NCBI GenBank assembly: GCA_030373325.1
Contig: JAUCZB010000021.1
Location: 1 to 47,493, forward strand
Direction: 5' to 3'
Source of the DNA: Cyanobium sp. CZS25K
Lineage (GTDB): Bacteria > Cyanobacteriota > Cyanobacteriia > PCC-6307 > Cyanobiaceae
DNA: 47,493 nucleotides
Shown piece after piece: positions 25,643-31,679 of the stretch; the stretch's first letter is position 1, and the number at the start of each line of letters is the position of its first letter. Below the pieces are notes generated by a model. The model was not told the origin of the DNA. It made no database searches and saw only the letters and a program-made list of their open reading frames with translations. The translations under genes were made by a program, and so were the position numbers.

Positions 25643-25944
25643 ACCAGCCTCCCCTGCAACCCTCCGAACTGGAACTGGTGCGCTCCGTGCTGCGCCAACA
25701 TCCGGAAGTCCATTCCGCGACGCTGTTCGGCTCCCGCGCCAAGGGCACCCATCACGAGCGCTCGGATGTGGACCTGGCCCTCAGCGGTGAGCTTGGCCTC
25801 TTGGGCGCCGAAGCCATTGCCGCCGAGCTGGAGGAGCTGCCGCTGCCCTATCGCTTCGATGTGCAGGCGCTGGAGCAGATCCGCTTGGCGCCGCTGCTGG
25901 AGCACATTGAGCGGGTGGGGGTTGTGATTTATCCGGAGTCATGA
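25639..25944 (+). CDS. MntA-like nucleotidyltransferase antitoxin
   Basis: A 101-residue minimal nucleotidyltransferase. The motif TLFGSRAKGTHHERSDVDLA contains GS-x10-DxD, as in MntA antitoxins, giving the two metal-binding Asp; the third acid is probably the D of RFDVQAL. The ATG overlaps the stop of the HEPN gene. The partner role (AMPylation of HepT) is inferred from the family. No lesion is visible. Confidence 0.9.
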   Translation: MNQPPLQPSELELVRSVLRQHPEVHSATLFGSRAKGTHHERSDVDLALSGELGLLGAEAIAAELEELPLPYRFDVQALEQIRLAPLLEHIERVGVVIYPES

Positions 25945-25991
25945 CTGCAGCATTCCCATCATAGCTGGCCATTAACAGCTTTCTACTCTCC

Positions 25992-26195
25992 ATGCCGATC
26001 AAAGTCTCAGAGATGCTGGATAGGCTCCGCGCCGATGGCTGGGTTCAGGTTGCCCAACGAGGAAGCCATCGCCAGTTCAAACACCCCACCAAGCCGGGAA
26101 GGGTCACGGTGGCAGGCAAGCCGAGCAGCGACCTCGCCATCGGCACGGAACTGAGTATTCTGAAGCAAGCCGGTCTACGCAGGGACGCCTCATGA
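25992..26195 (+). CDS. hicA: HicA mRNA interferase toxin
   Basis: A 67-residue protein with the double-stranded-RNA-binding-like fold of HicA: MPIKVSEMLDRLRADGWVQV, then AQRGSHRQFKHPTKPGRVTV (catalytic His in GSHRQF), and AGKPSSDLAIGTELSILKQA. It cleaves mRNA in a ribosome-independent manner in studied members. ATG 25992; ends with an ATGA overlap with hicB. An imperfect inverted pair AGCTG/CAGCT (25963-25980) precedes it and could be part of the operator. Confidence 0.93.
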   Translation: MPIKVSEMLDRLRADGWVQVAQRGSHRQFKHPTKPGRVTVAGKPSSDLAIGTELSILKQAGLRRDAS

Positions 26196-26404
26196 AGTAC
26201 GCCGTGGTGATCGAAAAGACCCCTTCCAACTACTCGGCCTTTGTGCCCGATCTGCCGGGCTGCGTGGCCACCGGCGATTCGATCGCTGAAGTGGAGTCTG
26301 AAATCAGTGCCGCGATCCGCTTCCACCTGGACGGTCTTCGCGACGATGGCCTGCCGATTCCCGCCGCCAGTTGCCAAGTGCACTATGTCGACACGGCTGC
26401 ATGA
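26192..26404 (+). CDS. hicB: HicB antitoxin
   Basis: A 70-residue HicB: MKYAVVIEKTPSNYSAFVPD, LPGCVATGDSIAEVESEISA, then AIRFHLDGLRDDGLPIPAAS. This is the partial RNase H-like fold with the GxxxxGD..eE...n..EAI.fHLE signature. No C-terminal DNA-binding domain is present, so autoregulation must depend on other parts, or be weak. ATG overlaps the hicA stop. Confidence 0.93.
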   Translation: MKYAVVIEKTPSNYSAFVPDLPGCVATGDSIAEVESEISAAIRFHLDGLRDDGLPIPAASCQVHYVDTAA

Positions 26405-26440
26405 TCGCTGTGATGCCGTCATGGAACCAGGCCTCTTGAC

Positions 26441-26848
26441 ATGGCGAAAACATCATCTCAGCGCCTCCAAGATGCGCAACAGGCGATGGCTTCGATCCAG
26501 CGGTACATCGCCTCGGAGCCACGGGAACGCCTGACCGACGACCTCACCCGCTCGGCCGTGGAGCGCCAGCTGTCGATCGTGCAGGAGGCCCTGCGGGTGG
26601 CGCTGCTGCAGGAGCCAAGCCTGCCCCACAGCTGGCCGGAGCTGGAGGCGGCGATGGCGTGGTGTGCTCAGCTGAGGGACTGGGAGAATCCGGTAGAGGT
26701 GCAGGAGCTGGCGGAGTTTGTGGAGGGGGAACTTAAGGTGTGGCAGGCCATGATTGCGGCCCTCATCAAGCAGCAGCAGCAGGACGAGGGGGCGAGGCTG
26801 GATCAGCAGATTGTCGAGAATCTGCGGAGTCTGAGATATGAGTCCTGA
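26441..26848 (+). CDS. HepT/DUF86-like fragment fused to an HsdM C-terminal tail
   Basis: A 135-residue helical protein from ATG 26441. The N-terminal half (RLQDAQQAMASIQRYIASEP ... TRSAVERQLSIVQEALRVAL) resembles the first two helices of DUF86/HepT proteins, but the RNxxxH part is absent (the region reads WCAQLRDWENPVEVQ). The C-terminal end, IKQQQQDEGARLDQQIVENL, is the same tail as in HsdM (25146-25178), also at the DNA level. The tail directly precedes hsdS, with an 11-bp overlap (26838-26848), which is where an HsdM end belongs. I read it as a chimera left by insertion or duplication at the hsdM 3' end. The DUF86 assignment is tentative. Confidence 0.6.
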   Translation: MAKTSSQRLQDAQQAMASIQRYIASEPRERLTDDLTRSAVERQLSIVQEALRVALLQEPSLPHSWPELEAAMAWCAQLRDWENPVEVQELAEFVEGELKVWQAMIAALIKQQQQDEGARLDQQIVENLRSLRYES

Positions 26849-28151
26849 ATGGAAAAGGCTCCTTGTTTCTGAGCTGGCGGATAACACCCCAAGGTCAACG
26901 GCTAGCGGTCCGTTTGGATCGAACCTGATTTCAAGCGACTATACAGATTGTGGCGTCCCCGTCATCAGGGGGGCAAATATGTCAAAGGGGAGGTGGGTGG
27001 AGGGTGAGTTTGTCTGGGTTAGCGAAGAGAAAGCGGAGCAGCTGTCTTCGAATCATGCATTTCCGGGTGAGCTTGTCTTTACGCAAAGGGGGACGCTTGG
27101 GCAAGTCTGTCTTGTCCCTCCTGGAGCGCATGAAAAGTACGTGCTCTCCCAAAGCCAAATGAAACTGAGGGTTGACCCATCAATATGTGACTCACTGTTC
27201 ATGCTTTATCAGTTCAGGACTCCTGAGCAGCAAGCTTATATAGACATGAATGCCATCCAGGTGGGCGTTCCACATACCAACCTTGGCATTCTGAGGGAGA
27301 CCCCTTGTCAAGTACCACCGCTGCTCGAACAAAAAGCCATCGCCCATATCCTCGGAACGCTTGACGACAAGATCGAACTCAACCGCAAGACCAACGAAAC
27401 CCTGGAGGCGATGGCAAAGGCGCTCTTCAAGTCGTGGTTTGTGGATTTTGATCCTGTCAGAGCAAAGGTAGAAGGGCGTCCCACGGGATTGCCTGATGAG
27501 ATCAGTAATCTCTTCCCTGATTCCTTTGAGGAGTCGGAACTGGGAGAGATTCCGAGCGGTTGGGAAGTTTCAAACATTGCTGGAATTGCCAATGTGGAAA
27601 TGGGTCAGTCGCCTAGTGGTGAATCTTGCTCCGTGGATCCAGCAGGTCTGCCTTTATTGAATGGGCCAACCGAGTTTGGAGAATTCTGCCCCACTCCAGT
27701 TCAATACACTTCTAATCCAAAGAGGTATTGTCAGTCGGGTGACTTACTTTTTTGTGTCAGGGGGTCAACCACTGGGAGGATGAACTGGTCCGACCAGTCA
27801 TACGCCATCGGGCGAGGTCTTGCTGCCATTACCTCTAGCGGCAAGGATCATGCATTGATGATAAGAGTTCTTATCGAAGAATCACTCCCCAATCTTTTGG
27901 CAAAGGCTACTGGATCAACTTTCCCAAGCGTTAGCAGAAAAGACATTGAATCCATATCGGTTTTCATCCCAGCGCCAAGCATTAGATATTTATGTAAAGA
28001 TGTATGCTCATCTGCTTACGAGCGAATGGCGCTTTGCTTCAAGAATGCGTCAACGCTTATCCAGATTCGGGATGCTCTTCTGCCACGTCTTATCTCAGGT
28101 GAAATCCGAATCCCTGACGCTGAGCGAATGCTGGAGGACGTTGGCATCTGA
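26838..28151 (+). CDS. hsdS: Type I R-M specificity subunit
   Basis: A 437-residue HsdS with two target-recognition domains, each followed by helical spacers. TRD1 starts near residue 20 (RSTASGPFGSNLISSDYTDC) and ends with HTNLGILRETPCQVPPLLEQ, followed by the conserved helix KAIAHILGTLDDKIELNRKT. TRD2 begins near GEIPSGWEVSNIAGIANVEM and ends with SRKDIESISVFIPAP, followed by RDALLPRLISGEIRIPD. The sequence is clearly more AT-rich than its neighbours, especially 26880-27300 and 27600-28060, as is common in exchangeable TRDs. No frameshift seen. Stop overlaps the RhuM-Fic gene (TGATG). Confidence 0.92.
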   Translation: MSPEWKRLLVSELADNTPRSTASGPFGSNLISSDYTDCGVPVIRGANMSKGRWVEGEFVWVSEEKAEQLSSNHAFPGELVFTQRGTLGQVCLVPPGAHEKYVLSQSQMKLRVDPSICDSLFMLYQFRTPEQQAYIDMNAIQVGVPHTNLGILRETPCQVPPLLEQKAIAHILGTLDDKIELNRKTNETLEAMAKALFKSWFVDFDPVRAKVEGRPTGLPDEISNLFPDSFEESELGEIPSGWEVSNIAGIANVEMGQSPSGESCSVDPAGLPLLNGPTEFGEFCPTPVQYTSNPKRYCQSGDLLFCVRGSTTGRMNWSDQSYAIGRGLAAITSSGKDHALMIRVLIEESLPNLLAKATGSTFPSVSRKDIESISVFIPAPSIRYLCKDVCSSAYERMALCFKNASTLIQIRDALLPRLISGEIRIPDAERMLEDVGI

Positions 28152-29170
28152 TGGCACCCCCCACAGAACCCGCTCGGGAGAAGCCTCCTGATCATCCGAT
28201 CGTCCTGTTCCAGGCGGCCGATGGGCAGGTGTGCCTGGATGTGCGCCTGGAGGAGGACACCGTCTGGCTGAGTCAGGCCCAGATGGCGGAGCTGTTCGGC
28301 CGCGAACGCTCCGTGATCAGCCGCCATGTGCGCAACGTGTTTCGCGAGGGGGAGCTGCCCGAGCAGAGCAATGTGCATTTTTTGCACATTGCCGGTGCCG
28401 ACCGCCCCGTGGGCTTCTACAGCCTGGATGTGATCATCTCCGTGGGCTACCGGGTCAAGTCGCCCCGCGGCACGCAGTTCCGCATCTGGGCCACCCAGGT
28501 GCTGCGCCAGCATCTGATGCAGGGCTACACGCTCCATCAGCGGCGCCTCCAGGAACGGGGCCTCGGAGATCTGCAGCAGGCGCTGGCCCTGATGGCCCGC
28601 ACCCTCAACGCCCGGGGGCTGGTGAGCGACGAAGGCCAGGCCGTGCTCGAGGTGGTGCAGCGCTACAGCCGCTCCTGGCGCTGGTTGCTCGCCTACGACG
28701 AGGATCGGCTCGCGCCCTCCACGGCTGAACCGGATGGCGTTCCTGAGGCACTGGGATTGGCCGAGGCCCAGCGCGCCATCGAAACCCTGCGTGCTGATCT
28801 GGCCGGTTGCGGCGAAGCCACACCCTTGTTCGGGCAGGACAACCGCCAGGCGCTGGCCGGCATCCTTGGAGCGATCGAGCAGACCTTCGATGCTCAACCG
28901 CTCTATCCCACAGCCCAGCTGCGTGCGGCTCATCTGCTCTACTTCGTGATCAAGGACCACCCCTTCGCGGATGGCAACAAACGCATCGGCACCCTGCTGT
29001 TCCTTGAGTTCCTGCGTCGCAATCAGCTGCTGCTCCTGGTCGATGGTCAGCCCCGCATCGCCGATAACGGCATGGCAGCCCTCGCCCTGCTGATCGCCGA
29101 AAGCCACCCCCAACAGAAAGACATGATGATCCGCCTGGTGATGGCCCTGCTGGAGGATCACGATGGCTGA
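28151..29170 (+). CDS. RhuM-family protein with Doc-type Fic domain
   Basis: A 339-residue protein. The first ~190 residues are RhuM-like (TVWLSQAQMAELFGRERSVI, SRHVRNVFREGEL, FYSLDVIISVGYRVKSPRGT), a helix-turn-helix-containing virulence-associated family often carried by R-M loci. The C-terminal part (about 235-330) is a Fic/Doc fold with HPFADGNKRIGTLLFLEFL. The residue after GN is Lys, as in Doc (HxFx[D]xNKR), rather than Gly as in AMPylating Fic proteins. Doc transfers phosphate to EF-Tu, so a kinase-type reaction may be expected (inference). Start and stop overlap the neighbours, which puts the gene in the hsdMS transcript. Confidence 0.9.
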   Translation: MAPPTEPAREKPPDHPIVLFQAADGQVCLDVRLEEDTVWLSQAQMAELFGRERSVISRHVRNVFREGELPEQSNVHFLHIAGADRPVGFYSLDVIISVGYRVKSPRGTQFRIWATQVLRQHLMQGYTLHQRRLQERGLGDLQQALALMARTLNARGLVSDEGQAVLEVVQRYSRSWRWLLAYDEDRLAPSTAEPDGVPEALGLAEAQRAIETLRADLAGCGEATPLFGQDNRQALAGILGAIEQTFDAQPLYPTAQLRAAHLLYFVIKDHPFADGNKRIGTLLFLEFLRRNQLLLLVDGQPRIADNGMAALALLIAESHPQQKDMMIRLVMALLEDHDG

Positions 29171-30032
29171 TTCGCCCGGGCCGGAACGCGACGATGCTCC
29201 CTACGCCCCGCCACTGACGCTCACCCCAGCATTGCTGAATCAGGTGGCCGCCATTGCGGAGGCCCTGGGACGCTGGAGTGCCCGTGAGGAACGAACCCCC
29301 TCGCCTCGCCTGAGGCGTGAGAACCGCATCCACATGATCCAGGCTTCCCTGGCGATCGAGCAGAACAGCCTCAGCCTGGAACAAGTAACGGCCCTGTTCG
29401 ATGGCAAGCGGGTGATGGGCCCGGCCAGGGATATTCAGGAGGTGTGCAACGCCATCACCGCCTATGAGGCTCTCCCCCGCTGGAGTCCCAGCAATGGGCA
29501 GCACCTGTTGGCCAGTTGCGTCGTCCACGTCGAGCTGGAGTTCATCCATCCCTTCGCCGATGGAAACGGCAGGCTTGGCCGCCTGTGGCAGACCCTCACC
29601 CTCACTCGCTGGAATCCACTGCTGGGCTGGCTGCCGATCGAGGAGGTGATCCGGGCCCGACAGCAGGGCTACTACGAAAGCCTGGGCCAGGCCGACCAGC
29701 GGGGAGAGCTGGAGCCCTTCGTCTCCTATCTGCTTGCGGCCATTGCGGACGCCCTTGAGGATGCGCTCCGGCCACCAGCGACCTCCCCAGCAGGTTCGGA
29801 GATAAGTTCGGAGACGGGTTCGGAGATGCCCTCCCCGAGGGAGCTGGAAGTCCTGGAGCTGCTCAGTGGCCAGCCCAAGCTGTCTGCCAGGGAGATGGGA
29901 GAGAAGCTGGGCATCAGCCAGCGGGCGGTGGAGAAGCACCTTGCTGCGTTGCAAAGGCAGGGGCGCTTGCGGCGTCTGGGTTCCCCACGATCGGGATCGT
30001 GGCAGGTGCTGAACCCCAGCCCTGGTGCCTGA
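29163..30032 (+). CDS. Fic-family protein with canonical AMPylation motif
   Basis: A 289-residue protein overlapping the preceding stop by 8 bp. Residues about 50-70 hold the inhibitory helix as SLAIEQNSLSLEQV (consensus S/TxxxEG/N; G replaced by Q). The Fic motif is complete: IHPFADGNGRLGRLW. Residues about 195-225 are a linker with three in-frame 12-bp repeats encoding GSEISSETGSEM. The end (SAREMGEKLGISQRAVEKHL, AALQRQGRLRRLG) is a winged helix. Likely a cytoplasmic AMP-transferase whose activity is checked by its own inhibitory helix. Last of the hsdM-to-fic series. Confidence 0.9.
   Translation: MADSPGPERDDAPYAPPLTLTPALLNQVAAIAEALGRWSAREERTPSPRLRRENRIHMIQASLAIEQNSLSLEQVTALFDGKRVMGPARDIQEVCNAITAYEALPRWSPSNGQHLLASCVVHVELEFIHPFADGNGRLGRLWQTLTLTRWNPLLGWLPIEEVIRARQQGYYESLGQADQRGELEPFVSYLLAAIADALEDALRPPATSPAGSEISSETGSEMPSPRELEVLELLSGQPKLSAREMGEKLGISQRAVEKHLAALQRQGRLRRLGSPRSGSWQVLNPSPGA
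29793..29828 (+). repeat. Three 12-bp repeats within the Fic gene linker
   Basis: GGTTCGGAGATA, AGTTCGGAGACG and GGTTCGGAGATG follow each other at 29793-29828, in frame, and encode GSEI-SSET-GSEM. They lengthen the hinge between the Fic domain and the winged helix; repeat number could vary between strains. Confidence 0.8.
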
Positions 30033-30083
30033 TCTGATGGACCGCAGTGGCGAGCGGCCTTGATGGAGGCTTGGCCAGGTGAA

Positions 30084-30488
30084 TCAAGCCGCAACCAACA
30101 GCTGGGTTGCCACACCCTGATCCCGCAGCAGGGCAACCGCCTGGCGATCAAACGACACGAAGGTCTCGCCGCCCAACCATTGACCCTGATGGGCGATCAC
30201 CCCATCGGCGAAGTCACCACCGGCCTCCAGCAGAGCCAGGCCAGCCTCCACGGCCTGGCGATCGAGCTGGACATTGCCGGCCGCCAGCAGGGAACGGATC
30301 GCAGCGGCGATGTCGGCAACCGCAAAGCCATAGACCCGCTTCAGAACCCAGACCAGCTCGCAGAGCACAGGCAAGGGAACAGCGATGGTGGAGGCTTCAC
30401 GCAGAACCCGGGTGGCCTCAGCAGCCTGGGCAGGGTCATCGCCCACCAGAGCCCGAGCCAGGACGTTGCTGTCGGCGGTGATGTTCAC
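30084..30488 (-). CDS. vapC: VapC-type PIN toxin
   Basis: A 134-residue PIN nuclease starting at GTG 30488 (VNITADSNVLARALVGDDPA), which overlaps the antitoxin TGA as GTGA. Acidic residues: D in ITADSN, E in VLCELVW, D in GGDFADG and D in VSFDRQA, all in the normal PIN order. VapC enzymes cut tRNA or rRNA. It faces away from the hsd genes, so it is an independent unit within the R-M locus, placed between fic and hsdR. Confidence 0.9.
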   Translation of the reverse strand: MNITADSNVLARALVGDDPAQAAEATRVLREASTIAVPLPVLCELVWVLKRVYGFAVADIAAAIRSLLAAGNVQLDRQAVEAGLALLEAGGDFADGVIAHQGQWLGGETFVSFDRQAVALLRDQGVATQLLVAA

Positions 30489-30736
30489 GCCTCTCCACCC
30501 CAACCGGCCTCGGCCGCCTGTTGAATCTCCTCCAGCATGGCTGTTTTGCTGCTGCGTCCGGCCAGCAGGCCGATGAAGCCGTCGATCGAGCCAGAGGGCT
30601 GGGCAGCACGCACCTCAATCCGCCCGCCAGGCAGGGCAGACACCTCGATCTGCTCCCCCGGCTTGACGCCAAGGTGTCGCAGCAACTTCTGGCGCAGCGT
30701 GACCTGGCCCTTGGCGGTAACGGTGAGAAGGCCCAT
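30485..30736 (-). CDS. vapB: VapB antitoxin (AbrB/SpoVT type)
   Basis: An 83-residue protein from ATG 30736: MGLLTVTAKGQVTLRQKLLR, HLGVKPGEQIEVSALPGGRI. This is the swapped-hairpin AbrB DNA-binding domain; the following part to residue 83 wraps VapC. A perfect 11-bp inverted repeat lies 24 bp upstream of the start and is a good candidate for its operator. Confidence 0.9.
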   Translation of the reverse strand: MGLLTVTAKGQVTLRQKLLRHLGVKPGEQIEVSALPGGRIEVRAAQPSGSIDGFIGLLAGRSSKTAMLEEIQQAAEAGWGGEA

Positions 30737-30760
30737 GGGCAGACCGAGATTCTGATGTCA

Positions 30761-30784
30761 GCGTAAGGGAAACTTCCCTTACGC
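30761..30784. promoter_or_regulatory. Perfect palindrome upstream of vapB, likely operator
   Basis: GCGTAAGGGAA (30761-30771) and TTCCCTTACGC (30774-30784) form a perfect 11-bp inverted repeat with a 2-bp spacer. It is 24 bp from the vapB start on the minus strand. AbrB-type VapB dimers bind such sites in their own promoters. A transcription-stopping hairpin is less likely, as there is no T run. Confidence 0.65.
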
Positions 30785-30836
30785 CTGCTCAGGGCAGCAC
30801 CCACCTCGCCGCCCCACTGCAGGCATCCCCGAAGGC

Positions 30837-31295
30837 TCACCATGCCTCCAGAGCCACAGCCAGCCCAGCGGCCTGCGGGTCTTGCCCCAACCGCTTCAGC
30901 AGCCGCTGGTCCTGCGTGATCAGCCTCGCGTTGCGGGCTTCCGCCAGAGCCAGGTAGAGGCAGTCGTAGGCCGGGTGATCCAGCCGTTGGCTCCAGCGAC
31001 GGGCCGCCGGCAGCAGGGTCGCCGCTGGCGCCAGCTCGGAGAACAGCCCTGGCGCCAGCTCGGCGATGCCCTCGAACTGCTCCTCGGTGATGGCGCCTGA
31101 ATGCCAGGCCTTCCAGCCGGCGTTGAGCAGCTCCACCAGCACCAGATCCGGCGCCAGCAGGCGTGCCGGCGGCGCCCTGTCGAGCAGCCGCACCGCCTGG
31201 GCGCTGGCGGGAACCTCCACGAACCAGGCGAACGCCACGGAGGCATCCACCACCCACAGTTCCGACGCAGCCAGTGGCGACTCAGCGCTGCTCAC
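30837..31295 (-). CDS. PIN-domain toxin (VapC family)
   Basis: A 152-residue PIN nuclease. The first 14 residues before WVVDASVAFAWFV may be unneeded; the start used here (31295) overlaps the antitoxin by 14 bp. PIN acids: D in VVDASVA, E in DLVLVELLN, D in HPAYDCLYLALAE and D in LITQDQRLL. The HPAYDCLY.ALAE motif is very typical. It pairs with the ribbon-helix-helix gene just upstream. It forms the second PIN pair in the gap between fic and hsdR. Confidence 0.9.
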   Translation of the reverse strand: MSSAESPLAASELWVVDASVAFAWFVEVPASAQAVRLLDRAPPARLLAPDLVLVELLNAGWKAWHSGAITEEQFEGIAELAPGLFSELAPAATLLPAARRWSQRLDHPAYDCLYLALAEARNARLITQDQRLLKRLGQDPQAAGLAVALEAW

Positions 31296-31521
31296 GACCC
31301 TCCCGGATCAGGGCCGCCACATCCAGCTGCCGGCCTTGCGCTGGGGTCTGACGCCGCAGCAGGGCAAGCCGCTGCTTCACCTCGTCCTGCTCGGCGGCGG
31401 CGGCGGTGAGCAGGTCGCGCAGGCTTTGCTCCAGGGAGACCCCACGGCTCTGGGCCCGGGCGCGCAGGATGGCCACCACGCGCGCATCCAGCTGGCGAAT
31501 CAGGATCTGGGCCACGGCCAT
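31282..31521 (-). CDS. FitA-like ribbon-helix-helix antitoxin
   Basis: A 79-residue protein: MAVAQILIRQLDARVVAILR, ARAQSRGVSLEQSLRDLLTA. One beta strand (AQILIRQLD) and two helices make the FitA/Arc-type ribbon-helix-helix; the rest binds the toxin. ATG at 31521. Just upstream (31528-31547 on the plus strand) TGCTATCG occurs twice, 12 bp apart, a probable recognition half-site pair. Confidence 0.85.
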   Translation of the reverse strand: MAVAQILIRQLDARVVAILRARAQSRGVSLEQSLRDLLTAAAAEQDEVKQRLALLRRQTPAQGRQLDVAALIREGREQR

Positions 31522-31527
31522 CTCCAG

Positions 31528-31547
31528 TGCTATCGACCATGCTATCG
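31528..31547. promoter_or_regulatory. Direct repeat upstream of the FitA-like gene
   Basis: TGCTATCG at 31528-31535 and again at 31540-31547, a 12-bp period, starting 7 bp before the antitoxin ATG (minus strand). The spacing suits two ribbon-helix-helix dimers side by side. It would overlap the ribosome-binding region. Confidence 0.4.
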
Positions 31548-31679
31548 CCGGGGACGGGATCGGCGATGGTGGGCTGCGCAGCGCAGTCGGGTGGGCTCAG
31601 GGGAGGGGCCTGGTTCAGGCAGTGAATGGGACAACAGTTCAGCGCCGATCGCTACTCTCAGACAGGCTTGGCTGCACCG

